A DNA stretch of 64,000 bases from an uncultured Acidovorax sp. (GCA_913774625.1 CAJYHL010000039.1:124001-188000); one strand, 5' to 3'; shown: positions 30,405 through 40,165, counted from the first letter of the stretch. Notes: generated by a model not told the origin, from the sequence alone. A program made the numbers and translations.

Positions 30405-33157
30405 CAGGCCTCCACGGGTTCGATGATCTGCCAGCTGAAGCGGCTGATCTGATTGCTGCCCTGCCGATGATGAATGGGCACACAGTAGCGCACGGTGGTC
30501 AGCGGCGCCGGGGAGGCGAAGATCAGCGAGAAGCCGAACTCGGCAGCGGTCTCGATCAGACTGCGCTGGTTGCGCGCATCCAGCGCCAGGGCTTCGTCCA
30601 AATAGCAAATGCCTTGGATCGGGCGCCGCTGATCCTGCATCAGATGCAGCATCGCCAAGCCCGTCACCAGCTTGGCCATCAGCACCGTTCCGTTCGAGGC
30701 GGCGCTGTCGAGGTCATCGAAGGCTTCCGGCTCGCGACCCGCCTTGCCCACCCAGAAGCGCAGACGGAACAGGTCGGCCACGCGCAAACCGTGGCGGGCG
30801 TTGCCTTCCTCGATGAGCAGGGTCTTGGCACGGTTGAGCTGGTCATCATCCAGCACGCTCTGCTGGTTGAAGAGTTCGAAGGTCTCGCCATTGCCGACTG
30901 TGGCAGCCGTGCTGATGAGCAGCTCGATGGCCTCGACGAGAGCGGTTTCGTCTTCGGGTTCAATCTTGAAGACGGCCAAATCGGAGAGCTGGCGTCCGCT
31001 GATCTTGCGATTGAACTCGCGCATCCGGCGCTTGAACGCGGCCAAGCCATCGCGCAGTTCGCGCAGGCAAGCCGCGACGTTCACCACCGCCGACCGCACC
31101 TTCTTTTCTAGGGCCTCGGCTTCCTGCGGCAGGTGATGGGCGAACTCCACCAGGCGCGCGATTTCTGCCTCGGGTTCACCGACGAACTGGTACTTGGTGA
31201 GCCCGCCCGTGTGGATTTCGCCCAGCAGCCGGCGGATCTGGTCGTCCAGTTCCAGCAACTGGCGGCAGTCGGCCTGATAGGTCTGCAGGCGCTCGGCCAG
31301 CTGGTCCAGCGCGAACTCCGGCTGCGCCAACCAGGGGTGGTGGGGTGAGTCGGACAGCCAGGTGAACGGGCCTTCGTGATCGATGCGTAGGTTGCGGCGT
31401 TGCTCTATCTGCCGGTGCTGTTGCCCGAGTGAATCCAGATCCTTCTGCCTCTGTTGACGCTGCTGATCCAGCGCCCGGTACCGGGCAGCCGATTGCGCCA
31501 AACTGGTGGCCAGCTCGGCGAGCTTCTGGTCGAGTGTCACAAGCCGTGCTTGCCGCTCAGCGTCGCTGTCATGCAGGGCCTGCATCTGGCCGTAGTCCCG
31601 CAATTCGGCGTCCAGCTGCACCAGCTGCTGTTCCAATCCATCACGTTCGCGTTGGACGAGTTCCAGCGCTTGTGCCGTCGCCAGCTGCTCCTTCAGCTGC
31701 ACCTGCTGTTGCTGCAAATCCCGCAGCAGCTCGCCCAGCTCGGCCGGGCCGCGCTGTTGGTGCTGCTCAGGCAGGGCGGCGACGCGCAGCTGCAGGCCCG
31801 GAAGGCCAGCATGCTCACCATTGGCATCTCCCAAAGCCTTGGAGAGCGCCTGGCCATCGAGCTGGAAGTCTTCGGCGCCCAAGGTCAGCACGGGTCTGGC
31901 CAGCACCTTGTTCAGTGCCGCCAATTGATCGGGCGGCAACGCGCCTGCCAGCTGCCGGTAGAGGTTGTGGCCTTGGGTGCGCATCTCCTGAGTCAGCTGG
32001 GCCAGCTCTCTGTCCACGCGGGCGAGTTCGCGTTCGATGGATGCCGGAGGCCGGCTTTGCGCCTGGCCCAAGCGGACCACCAGAGCATCTCGTTGGGCCT
32101 GCACGTCGCGGCGGCACGTCTCAAGAACCGCCCGGCTTTCCACCAGAGCGAATCGCTGTTGCAATGCCTGCAGCTGTTGGCGCTCCTGGCGCAGTTGCTT
32201 CTGCTCCAGCTCCCACTGGCTCTGCTCCCGCACAGCCTGGCGATCCTGCTCTCGCAAGCGGTCCAGCTCGCCATCGCACTGCTGCAGCTCGTGCTGAAGG
32301 GCTTGCTGGCGTGATTCGAAGTGCTGTTGCCACAGGCCCAGGGCCTCGTCGATCATGGGCCGCCAGCACAGCAGCTTGTCGCGCAGGGTCAGTCGAGCAT
32401 CTTGCTTGCGCTCCAGTTCAGCGAGGCTGCCTTTCAGGCGTTCGGCGGCCAGGTACTGACTGCGCTCAGCGTTGAGGTCGGCAAAGGCCTTGTCCCACTC
32501 CGCCTTGAAGTCGATGCTGGCATCCGGCAGATCACGCCGGAAGATTTGCAGTAGGTAGTCTTTCACCTCGCTGGACCGCAGCTTGTCCAGCCGCAGCGTC
32601 CGGGTGAGCACACGCTGGAAGACGCTGGCGTCACTGGCGTGCTCCAGGCGGAACACGCAGAAGTCTTGTGATCCGCTGAGCTTGCGACTCCGGCCGCCGT
32701 ACACCATGTCGGCGAACTCGCTGCCGCTGTAGCTGAACACGCGGCGCCCATGGGTGGCCAGATGGCTGGCCAGCTTGGGCTGTGCCACAAGCGAGCCATC
32801 GGGCAGGCAGAACTCTTCCACCTTGAGCGGACCGGCGTAGGCAAAGTACTCGTACTCGAAGCTCACGCCCTTGCCGACGCAACCCAGCACCACGGTGCCG
32901 GATTCCGGCAACGACACCTCCAGCAGCACATAGGCGCTGTTGTTGGGGAAGTAAAACCGCCTGCTCTTTTCCACGTCGTGCGCGCCAAAGTCCATGCGGC
33001 GCCGGTCAATGATCAGCAGGAACTGCAGGGCATTGATCAGGCTGGTCTTGCCCGTGTTGTTGGGCGCCACCAGGGAGACTGCGCCATCCAGCGGAAGCTC
33101 GGCGCGGGAGTAGCCTGCGCTGCCAAGCAAAACCAGGCGTTGAAAGCCGTGCTGCAT
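30404..33157 (-). CDS. jetC: Wadjet component JetC (MukB/SMC-like ATPase)
   Basis: The 917-residue SMC-like ATPase has Walker A APNNTGKT at 31-38 at the N-terminus. A long Gln/Leu/Arg-rich coiled coil runs from about 220 to 720, interrupted near the middle by a hinge-like part. The C-terminal head has a signature-like SAASNGTVLMAKLV and Walker B GICYLDEA (D854, E855). JetC forms the loop-extruding dimer with JetA and JetB. It is somewhat short for the family, which suggests a compact Wadjet subtype. One-base overlaps join it to jetB and jetD. Confidence 0.9.
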   Translation of the reverse strand: MQHGFQRLVLLGSAGYSRAELPLDGAVSLVAPNNTGKTSLINALQFLLIIDRRRMDFGAHDVEKSRRFYFPNNSAYVLLEVSLPESGTVVLGCVGKGVSFEYEYFAYAGPLKVEEFCLPDGSLVAQPKLASHLATHGRRVFSYSGSEFADMVYGGRSRKLSGSQDFCVFRLEHASDASVFQRVLTRTLRLDKLRSSEVKDYLLQIFRRDLPDASIDFKAEWDKAFADLNAERSQYLAAERLKGSLAELERKQDARLTLRDKLLCWRPMIDEALGLWQQHFESRQQALQHELQQCDGELDRLREQDRQAVREQSQWELEQKQLRQERQQLQALQQRFALVESRAVLETCRRDVQAQRDALVVRLGQAQSRPPASIERELARVDRELAQLTQEMRTQGHNLYRQLAGALPPDQLAALNKVLARPVLTLGAEDFQLDGQALSKALGDANGEHAGLPGLQLRVAALPEQHQQRGPAELGELLRDLQQQQVQLKEQLATAQALELVQRERDGLEQQLVQLDAELRDYGQMQALHDSDAERQARLVTLDQKLAELATSLAQSAARYRALDQQRQQRQKDLDSLGQQHRQIEQRRNLRIDHEGPFTWLSDSPHHPWLAQPEFALDQLAERLQTYQADCRQLLELDDQIRRLLGEIHTGGLTKYQFVGEPEAEIARLVEFAHHLPQEAEALEKKVRSAVVNVAACLRELRDGLAAFKRRMREFNRKISGRQLSDLAVFKIEPEDETALVEAIELLISTAATVGNGETFELFNQQSVLDDDQLNRAKTLLIEEGNARHGLRVADLFRLRFWVGKAGREPEAFDDLDSAASNGTVLMAKLVTGLAMLHLMQDQRRPIQGICYLDEALALDARNQRSLIETAAEFGFSLIFASPAPLTTVRYCVPIHHRQGSNQISRFSWQIIEPVEA

Positions 33158-33768
33158 CAGTCGCTCTCCTCGTCGTTCAGCACGTCGTCGCCGCTCTCCT
33201 CAGGGGCAGCGTCCGCCTCGTTGTCGTCATCTCGGGAGGCTGCGGCCAGGCCCTCAAAGTGGTCCAGGTAGCGGCAGACGGCGGGCAACAGCCGCCAGCC
33301 TGCCGGCTCCGCCACTGCGAATCCCAGCGTGCAGGCGCGGCCCAGCAGATCGATCAGCCCATCGGGAGACAGCCCTTCGGCGTCCAGTAGGTCTTTCTGC
33401 TGTTCGTGCACCTCGGCCAGCCATTCCCGATCAATGAGCCAGTCAGTGAAGCGTTGTAGCGCTTTGCCGGCATAGGCTTGGGCTTCGAAGATGACCATGA
33501 ACAGCAGCGCCAGTTGACGGCTGACCTTGCCGATGTTGCTGCTGGCATCGGTGCTGTGGAACCAAGCAAAGCCTCGCGCATCCACGCGCAGCTCAAAGCC
33601 CAGCGCTGCGAAAAGACCTGCGTAGGCCGGTTCGTGCTGCTCAAGTTCGGCCCAAAGTGCGGGCTCGGCCATGCGGTTCAGGTGCTTGCCGGACAGGAAC
33701 AAGCGGAAGAGCTCGGCCAGTGCTGGCATCTGCGCCAGTTGCGGCGTCAGTGGATGAGGCGTTGTCAT
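33157..33768 (-). CDS. jetB: Wadjet component JetB (MukE-like)
   Basis: The 203-residue protein has the JetB pattern LFLSGKHLNRMAEPALW and FAALGFELRVDARGFAWF, then tandem winged-helix-like segments. Its C-terminal tail is very acidic (DDDNEADAAPEESGDDVLNDE). JetB binds the JetA kleisin. Its start overlaps the jetA stop by 4 bp (ATGA) and its stop overlaps jetC by one base. Confidence 0.83.
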   Translation of the reverse strand: MTTPHPLTPQLAQMPALAELFRLFLSGKHLNRMAEPALWAELEQHEPAYAGLFAALGFELRVDARGFAWFHSTDASSNIGKVSRQLALLFMVIFEAQAYAGKALQRFTDWLIDREWLAEVHEQQKDLLDAEGLSPDGLIDLLGRACTLGFAVAEPAGWRLLPAVCRYLDHFEGLAAASRDDDNEADAAPEESGDDVLNDEESD

Positions 33769-35024
33769 TCCGGAATGCTCACGCGGTGAGGCTGGTGCAG
33801 CACGCGGATGGCCTGCAAAGTGGTGGTCTCAGGATGCGCACTGGCTTCGATCTGCCAACTGCCCTCGTGCTGCAGCTCATGGAACAGCCGCAGCAACGTC
33901 GCATCCTGCAGATGACCGTGATGGGTATGCAGCCAGTCCAGCAGGTTGTCCACCGGTAGGCTGCTTCTCAGCTGTTGTCGGATGGCCGCCTCGTCCACGT
34001 GCTCCAGCAGGGGCGGGGCGTTACCAGGGTCATCTTGCGGGAAGGCCACCGACTGCGGTTGGTACTGCTGCGCTGCGGCCATCACGGCGCGCACCTCATC
34101 GCCCAGCTGCAAGCGGAAGCCCCGCTCGTTGCGCCAAACGGGCATCGCGGTGTCGGCGGTATGCCGTGACAAGGCTCGGCGCAGGCCCCGTTTGCGCACC
34201 TGGCCCAGCAGCAGGCTGACGGCACTGGTCAGCGCGTTGTGTTGACGCATCTCCTCGCGCAACGGCAGCACCGTGTCGGCGCACTGTTGAGCGATCAGGC
34301 GGCCGAATCGCCGCAGCTCCTTGGCCTGGTGCGCCACCTGCCTGAGCTGCAGGCGATGTGAGTACAGCCCGCCTTGAACCGACAGCTGCTCAAAGGCCAG
34401 GTCCAGCGAGCGCTCGGCGTCTTCCAGGTAACGGTAAAACGTGCCTTGCGGGCCGGTGTCCATCATCTGGTTCATCGGCTCCACGTAGTGGTCATAGGCC
34501 TCCAGCACACGCCGGTAGCGCTGGGCGATGGGCATGCTGGCGTCGGCGCTCTTGGCGTCTTCGGCAAGTTCCAGCAGTGCGTGGCGGTCTTGATCCAGTT
34601 GCAGGCTGATCTGGCGGAAGAGTTCAGCGAGCTTGTTGGCAGCCCCCCGCGCCCGATCCATGTCGGCAGCTTGCATCCCCTCGTTGAGGCCCTCCGTGGC
34701 CTCGCGGATGGCGGCAACACGTGCTTGAAGAACGGCAGCCAGACCGAGCTCGTGTTCGCGGGTCAGCCCGCGCACGAAGTCCAGCACGTAGGCATTGAGC
34801 TGCAGGTCGTTGCTGCGAGCGCAGAGTTGGAGAATGTCTGCATTCACCATGGCCCGAAGCGCTGCCCCCTGGGCTTCGGCATCCATCTGCGGAGCCACCT
34901 TGGCGATGCAGCCCAGCACTTGTTCGGTGGTGAGCACCGCAAACTCGCGGGACAGCCTCACCAGGACCTCCACGGTGTCCCAGTGCGTGTACAGCGCGTA
35001 GACCAGGGAACGCGAGTTGGCCAT
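33765..35024 (-). CDS. jetA: Wadjet component JetA (MukF-like kleisin)
   Basis: The 419-residue protein is predicted mostly helical, with an N-terminal winged-helix part, a central coiled stretch (about 95-240) and a C-terminal winged helix. It has no enzymatic motif, as expected for the kleisin that bridges the JetC heads. Assignment depends on its place before jetB-jetC-jetD, its size and overall pattern. It is the first gene of the operon, about 0.5 kb downstream of brxL. Confidence 0.78.
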   Translation of the reverse strand: MANSRSLVYALYTHWDTVEVLVRLSREFAVLTTEQVLGCIAKVAPQMDAEAQGAALRAMVNADILQLCARSNDLQLNAYVLDFVRGLTREHELGLAAVLQARVAAIREATEGLNEGMQAADMDRARGAANKLAELFRQISLQLDQDRHALLELAEDAKSADASMPIAQRYRRVLEAYDHYVEPMNQMMDTGPQGTFYRYLEDAERSLDLAFEQLSVQGGLYSHRLQLRQVAHQAKELRRFGRLIAQQCADTVLPLREEMRQHNALTSAVSLLLGQVRKRGLRRALSRHTADTAMPVWRNERGFRLQLGDEVRAVMAAAQQYQPQSVAFPQDDPGNAPPLLEHVDEAAIRQQLRSSLPVDNLLDWLHTHHGHLQDATLLRLFHELQHEGSWQIEASAHPETTTLQAIRVLHQPHRVSIPE

Positions 35025-35540
35025 GTCAGCTCAACCTCCCGCCATGGCGAGCATCGTGCTCGGTGCGCGATTCCAGACCATTTGGTGTCGCCCACAGCCG
35101 CGCATGGCGGCACACCGGCCCGTGGCCGCAGCAAGGATTCAACCTGTTGCCTGATCTGGACGCATCTTTCTCCTGCACTGTCCCCAGCTGCCGCTGCCCA
35201 CCAAACCTGTCGGCTTGGCGCCCAGCGGCCACATTCTTTGAGCTCGAAGAAGCGAACTCAAAGAATGTGCCGAATGCGGTGGGGACAGCCTCCCTGCGAA
35301 CGTGCGTCCAGCATGAGTGTGCGACAGACGATGCCAACCCTTGCGCGAAGACCGGTGCCTGCTTTGTGCGAAGCAGGTGGGGGCCATGTGTGAACTCTGT
35401 GCGAAGAGGTCTCCGCCCAATGTGGCAGCAGTGTGCTGACACCCCGCCGCGCAGTGTGGCGTCATGTCGCCCAGCAGTGTGGCAACAGTGTGGCGCCACC
35501 GGTTCAGACGCATGGCGCTGGTGAGTCCTCAAGCCACGGA
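35025..35540. other. Repeat-rich intergenic region between brxL and jetA
   Basis: These 516 bases hold no gene I can support, though frames are open on both strands. They contain a 13-bp-arm inverted repeat (35230-35269). CAGTGTGGC occurs at 35452, 35475 and 35486, with near copies around 35419 and 35429. Three related TGNGCGAAG copies occur near 35341, 35366 and 35399. It must hold the jetA promoter and probably the end of the BREX transcript. Confidence 0.55.
35230..35269. repeat. Perfect 13-bp inverted repeat upstream of jetA
   Basis: CACATTCTTTGAG (35230-35242) and CTCAAAGAATGTG (35257-35269) are exact inverse copies around a 14-nt loop. Neither flank has a T-run, so it is a poor intrinsic terminator. 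It may be a protein binding site, a structured leader or a recombination site. Confidence 0.7.
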
Positions 35541-37634
35541 TCACTGCAATCTCACGAACGTGACGTTGAACTCCTTGCATTGCCGGTGCTGCTGCATGCG
35601 GTTGGCGAAACTGAAGGCATCGTTGAGCTCACAGCGCTGAAACACGTCGAGTCCACGGCTGAGTACGATCTTCCAGCCATGGTCCGTCGTGATGTCACGG
35701 TCATGCTTGGTGCCGGACGTGTCGTATGCCCAAGAAAACTGGATGCCGACAGACGTGCAGGCTGCAGCCATCTTCTCGAAGTTCTCGGTCTGTCGGTCAC
35801 CGCTGAATTCGTCTTCCACCGTGACCACGTGCACAGCCACTTCGTCTTCGGGTTTGGAGTTCCTGCTGATCGTCTCCAGGAGTTCCATCAGATTCCGCTG
35901 TTGGTGGAACATGCGCAGGTACGGGTCCGTCACGATGATCCGTTTGGCGCCGACCAAGTAGGGTCCGAACAGCTTGTCAAAAGCCACACCGCGCTGGTTC
36001 TCTTGGAAGACCAAGTGCTGTTCCTTCAACGTTGGTATGGTCGGAAGAGCCGTTGTGGAGACCGCATTCACCGGTTCTGGCTTCAACGCAGCGGTCGGGG
36101 AATCCGCAGCTTGCACGGATGCGACCACTTCCGAGCCTGGGTCAGCGGCGGCTTCCGCCGTAATGCGCTGGTGGTAGGCCGCTGGGTACTCCTCCTCCTC
36201 CAGTGTCGTCACCGCACGCTCGTTGCCTTGCTGGTCGATGTACGTGAACCGGACGGCAGGGTAGGTGGAATCGATTCGCAGCAGTTGATCCTTGACTCGC
36301 TTTCGTCCTTCAATCGCTGCGCGCAGCAGCGCTTCGATTTCCTCTGCGCTTGCCTCACCGTGCGGATAGATCACCTTCATCAAACCCGAGAAGGTCTTGT
36401 TGATGCCATCGCGGTCACGGGTCGAGATGTCGTCGGACAGTTTGAAGTGAGCTTTGTAGCGGTCAGAAAAATCGTGGTTGCGCAGTGCGCGCAAGATCTC
36501 CGCCAGGTAGTCCACGACGAAGCCGTAGCCGCTGGAGAACATCTCCCCCCGAATTACATCGACTTCCCAGCCGGGGATGTAGCTGTGAATGCGATCCAGG
36601 AACGCCGAGTCATGGAACTTTTCGGGCAGCGGATCGAACAAGTCGGAGTGCTTCAGCATGTGGGGCACCGTGTGGTCCGTGTTGCCCACAAACACCATGC
36701 TGGCCTCGGCACCCAGTGTTTCCACACCACGTGAGAACGACTTGTTCGCCATGTAGTTCTTCATGATGTCCACCAGCGCTTTGTCTACGCGCTTTTGCTT
36801 GCCGGCGAACTCGTCGAAGGCGACCACATCCCAATAGCCCACCAAGCCCAGCTTGCCGGTTCCGTTGTGGACGAAGAGCTTGGGCACCGTCACCTCACCG
36901 CCAGAGATCAGGATGCCGTGCGGTGAAAACTCCGAGAAGATGTGCGACTTGCCCGTGCCTTTCGGCCCCAGCTCGATCAGGTTGAAGTTGCGCTCACAGA
37001 AAGGGATCAAGCGCACCAGTTGGCTCAGCTTATTGCGCTTGCCGAACATCTGCGGATTGAAGCCAACGCTCTGAATGAGCAGGTCAATCCACTCCTCGGT
37101 GCTGAACTGCTTGCGCGCAGCCAGGTAAGCATCGAAGTCGAAGTGCGAGAGCTGAATGGGCTTGATGGATGCCAATACCCAAGGCGTTGCGTTCTTGTCC
37201 TCCGTGAACATGTACTCCAGGTCAGCGATGCACCACACGCCTCCCACCAGCAGCTTGGGGTGGGCCTTCACCGTGGCGGAGTCGATGATGACCTTTTTGA
37301 TGCCGAGGTTCGCAAATTCGGCCTCGTAGGCATCGGACTTGTCGTTCAGCGCCACGCTGATGCGGTCAATGACCTTGTGCCGACCCTTCTCCTTGATGGT
37401 GGAGCGCACCAGCCCAGCTTCATTGCGATGCACATAGTGCTTGCGCAGGATCTCGCGCACCGTGTCGATGCCCGCCTGGATGGTGGCCTCGTCGTTGGTC
37501 GCGCAGTACTGGCCCAGCAGGTACTCCAGCACGTAGGTCGGCACGATGGCGTTGCCCTTCACCGTCTTGACCAGGTCCTTGCGAACCACCAGTCCGGCGA
37601 AGTGCTGATTGATCTTGTCGTCCAGTTGGCTCAT
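35541..37634 (-). CDS. brxL: BREX protein BrxL (Lon-like AAA+) with MIT_C-like tail
   Basis: The 697-residue protein has the BrxL N-terminus (DDKINQHFAGLVVRKDLVK) and a AAA+ core with Walker A GPKGTGKS at 223-230 and Walker B-like WDVVAFDEFAG. A proline/alanine linker follows. The last roughly 150 residues resemble the phospholipase-D-like C-terminal domain of MITD1, with KRIIVTDPYLR, HDRDI and GWKIVLSRGLDVFQ. BrxL is required for BREX phage exclusion and forms DNA-binding rings. It is the last gene of the BREX run, 20 bp after pglZ. Confidence 0.93.
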   Translation of the reverse strand: MSQLDDKINQHFAGLVVRKDLVKTVKGNAIVPTYVLEYLLGQYCATNDEATIQAGIDTVREILRKHYVHRNEAGLVRSTIKEKGRHKVIDRISVALNDKSDAYEAEFANLGIKKVIIDSATVKAHPKLLVGGVWCIADLEYMFTEDKNATPWVLASIKPIQLSHFDFDAYLAARKQFSTEEWIDLLIQSVGFNPQMFGKRNKLSQLVRLIPFCERNFNLIELGPKGTGKSHIFSEFSPHGILISGGEVTVPKLFVHNGTGKLGLVGYWDVVAFDEFAGKQKRVDKALVDIMKNYMANKSFSRGVETLGAEASMVFVGNTDHTVPHMLKHSDLFDPLPEKFHDSAFLDRIHSYIPGWEVDVIRGEMFSSGYGFVVDYLAEILRALRNHDFSDRYKAHFKLSDDISTRDRDGINKTFSGLMKVIYPHGEASAEEIEALLRAAIEGRKRVKDQLLRIDSTYPAVRFTYIDQQGNERAVTTLEEEEYPAAYHQRITAEAAADPGSEVVASVQAADSPTAALKPEPVNAVSTTALPTIPTLKEQHLVFQENQRGVAFDKLFGPYLVGAKRIIVTDPYLRMFHQQRNLMELLETISRNSKPEDEVAVHVVTVEDEFSGDRQTENFEKMAAACTSVGIQFSWAYDTSGTKHDRDITTDHGWKIVLSRGLDVFQRCELNDAFSFANRMQQHRQCKEFNVTFVRLQ

Positions 37635-37654
37635 CGGTGCCTCCTCGCCGTGTC

Positions 37655-40165
37655 TCAGAAATCAAACTCGCTGGTGAACGAGCGACGGATCGTGTACCGC
37701 ACCGATTGGTAGCGCGTGTGGTGTGAAGTTCCGTCCACGGGTTCTTCCATGCGTAGCTCCACCTGCTGGTTGTTGTAGTTGTCAGCCTTGCGGCTGAGGA
37801 TGAAGCGCACCGCCACTTCACGTTCACGTGGGTTGTCAGATGCCATGTCGAAGCTCAGTTCCTGAATGTCCGAGATCGGCTCACCATCAAGGGCATACAG
37901 GCCTACTCGCAGGCGGCGTGGTTGGCGTTTGTCCGTCACCGGCTCTGTCTGGTAGAGCACCACGGCCAGCTGCCCCGTCGTGATGGTCTTGCCACCGCCA
38001 CCGATCAGCTCCACCTCCACCTTGCCCACATCGCTCTGGCGCTTCTTGTTGATGCTGATTACGGGGATCACCACCTCTTGCAAGGTGGCGCCGCCATGCA
38101 CGAAGCGGCTGCCCGAGCCCTTCAGGCGCAAGCGATTGATCGATTTGGGGATCTGCACCTGCATGCTGCCTGCCAAGCCCAGCTGTTGGGGCTGAAAGGT
38201 CTTGAAGCTGCTGTGTTCGCGCAGGCCACGCCCCAACACAAAGCGCCTGTCGGTGTACAAGATTTCGTCGCCGGTGGGCTCGGTGCTGAGGAAGTCGCTT
38301 TCTTGCAGGGGGTGGTGCTGGTAGATGAATCCGTGATCGGCAGTCACTACGATGTTGCTGGCATTGGCATTGGCCAGCTTCTTGATCACACGCAGCAGCT
38401 CTTCCAACGTTTCTTCTGCGGCGCCAAACACGCGTTCTTCGGTGTCCCGCGTGTCGCCCGTCTTGTCGATCAGGTTGTGATAGACGTACACCACATCATG
38501 GTCTCGCACCAAAGCTCGCGAGTCTTCCTTGCTCATGGCCAGCACATCTTTTGCCAGTACGGCAGTGGATGCAGGCACCGTCTGCGCCAAGATGCGGGCG
38601 CGATTGGCCGTGCCCGTGGCGCTGATGCCGTCGGCCACCACCTCGCCACTGCTGTCTTCCACGATGTGCAGCGTCTTGTGCGGCAGCAGCGAGGCCATCC
38701 CCAGTTGGGTGTAGCTGGGCAGGCATGACAGCGCTGGGTTCAGTTCAGCGTCAAATCGGTCCTCGCGCCGGATCAGGCTCTGCAGCTCCTCACCCACTTC
38801 GTAGCGGAAGGCATCTGAGATCAGGACGCAGACCTTGCCCTTCCGGCTCAGCGTGGGCTGCACAAAGCGCTCAAAGAAGTTGGCTTGGCTTGCAACGGGC
38901 GCAGCCTCCCACACCTGGCAAGCATCCACGAATTGCTGCCAGCGCACATTCAAGTGCGACAGGAAGTTGTTGGTGTACAGGTTCTCCACCTGTTGGCTCA
39001 GTGTTTGCAGCAGCGAGGCCTGGCCTGACTCCCGTGCATGGAAGATGAACTTGCGGTAGCGTTGGTCGAGCCGGAACCAGCTCTGCGTGTACTTGTGGAC
39101 GCCGTCGGCCAGTGAGTCCATCTCCAGCTGCGTCAGCTCCAGTGCCTGCATGAAGTGCGCAGCATGCTCAATGGCTTGGTAGACATGCTGGAAGCTGTCG
39201 AACCAATGCCCCTGCCGGCGCTGTCTCACCCATTGCTCGACCTCCTGAGCACTGACCGTGCGTGCCGTGACCTCGCGCACCAAATCGCTCAGGATCTTCC
39301 GGTCGATGGCCTCGAATTCATCCACGGGCATTAGCGCGCGGTACTCAAGGCCCTGGAGCTTGTCCTCGATCTGCAAGATGTCGGCACACTGAGCGGACAG
39401 CATCTCGAAAGCCTGCGCATTCAAGCGGCTGTCTTTCCAGCGCTGGATGAAGACTTTCGCGTCGGACGTCAGCCGAGGCTTGTACCCAGCGTCCACCTCG
39501 CTGAGGAAGCAGCTCTTGAACAGCTCAATCACGAAGTCCTGCAGGCCTGGCGTTTTGCTGTCGTAGCCGTAGGCTCGCTTCATCTGTTCCCAGAAGTGCG
39601 ACTGCAGGCCACTGCGCTCCACCAGCTTCCACTTCGCATCAGCGCCACTGGCCAGCTCCGCCAGCAAGGTTTCCAGCATGGCATCTGTTCGAGGGCTGTC
39701 GCTGCCCACGCAGACCGCCAGCATCTTCTTGCGCAAGGTGCTGTCGCTGTCGCTGGGCTCCAGCAGCGCCTTGAGCTTTTCTCGGCGTTTGGCCGCCTCG
39801 AAGAAGGCCAGGTGCGACTCCAGCAGGGGGTAGGTGTCTGGCCCCAGCTCTAGTTCAGCCAGCCATAGGGCCACCTGGTCGGTGCGGAAGGTGCTGCCGC
39901 TGGCCAACTGCACGTCCAGCAGCCAGTTGGCCAGGTATTCCGGCTCAGGCCCGTCCTTGAACAGCAGGAACTTCTGCTCTGGCTGCTCGCGCAGGACACG
40001 GTACTTCACGCCAAACTCGTTGTTGGCCAGTTCGATCTTCTCCACGCTGGGCAGGCTCAGCGCCTCAAAGTCGGCACGAAACTCGCGCCGCGTGTCGTAC
40101 CAGAACACGATGCGCTGCTTGTCAAACAGATTGCCCAGCGCTTGCTGGATCTTGGCATTGCTCAT
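37655..40165 (-). CDS. pglZ: BREX alkaline-phosphatase-like protein PglZ
   Basis: The 836-residue protein belongs to the type 1 BREX PglZ group. The phosphatase-fold core contains CVLISDAFRYEVGEEL and VVTADHGFIYQ, which carry metal-binding Asp and His residues. N-terminal ALGNLFDKQRIVFWYDTRREF is the usual opening. PglZ is essential for both BREX methylation and defence and interacts with PglX. The ATG at 40165 overlaps the DUF1016 stop by 4 bp (ATGA). Confidence 0.94.
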   Translation of the reverse strand: MSNAKIQQALGNLFDKQRIVFWYDTRREFRADFEALSLPSVEKIELANNEFGVKYRVLREQPEQKFLLFKDGPEPEYLANWLLDVQLASGSTFRTDQVALWLAELELGPDTYPLLESHLAFFEAAKRREKLKALLEPSDSDSTLRKKMLAVCVGSDSPRTDAMLETLLAELASGADAKWKLVERSGLQSHFWEQMKRAYGYDSKTPGLQDFVIELFKSCFLSEVDAGYKPRLTSDAKVFIQRWKDSRLNAQAFEMLSAQCADILQIEDKLQGLEYRALMPVDEFEAIDRKILSDLVREVTARTVSAQEVEQWVRQRRQGHWFDSFQHVYQAIEHAAHFMQALELTQLEMDSLADGVHKYTQSWFRLDQRYRKFIFHARESGQASLLQTLSQQVENLYTNNFLSHLNVRWQQFVDACQVWEAAPVASQANFFERFVQPTLSRKGKVCVLISDAFRYEVGEELQSLIRREDRFDAELNPALSCLPSYTQLGMASLLPHKTLHIVEDSSGEVVADGISATGTANRARILAQTVPASTAVLAKDVLAMSKEDSRALVRDHDVVYVYHNLIDKTGDTRDTEERVFGAAEETLEELLRVIKKLANANASNIVVTADHGFIYQHHPLQESDFLSTEPTGDEILYTDRRFVLGRGLREHSSFKTFQPQQLGLAGSMQVQIPKSINRLRLKGSGSRFVHGGATLQEVVIPVISINKKRQSDVGKVEVELIGGGGKTITTGQLAVVLYQTEPVTDKRQPRRLRVGLYALDGEPISDIQELSFDMASDNPREREVAVRFILSRKADNYNNQQVELRMEEPVDGTSHHTRYQSVRYTIRRSFTSEFDF

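Noticed and set aside
35230-35269. Intrinsic terminator for the BREX transcript
   Set aside because: The stem is perfect but neither side has a T-run, so it does not meet the usual criteria.
35063-35524. Open frames on both strands in the brxL-jetA gap
   Set aside because: No ribosome site, no recognisable protein, and composition dominated by the short repeats.
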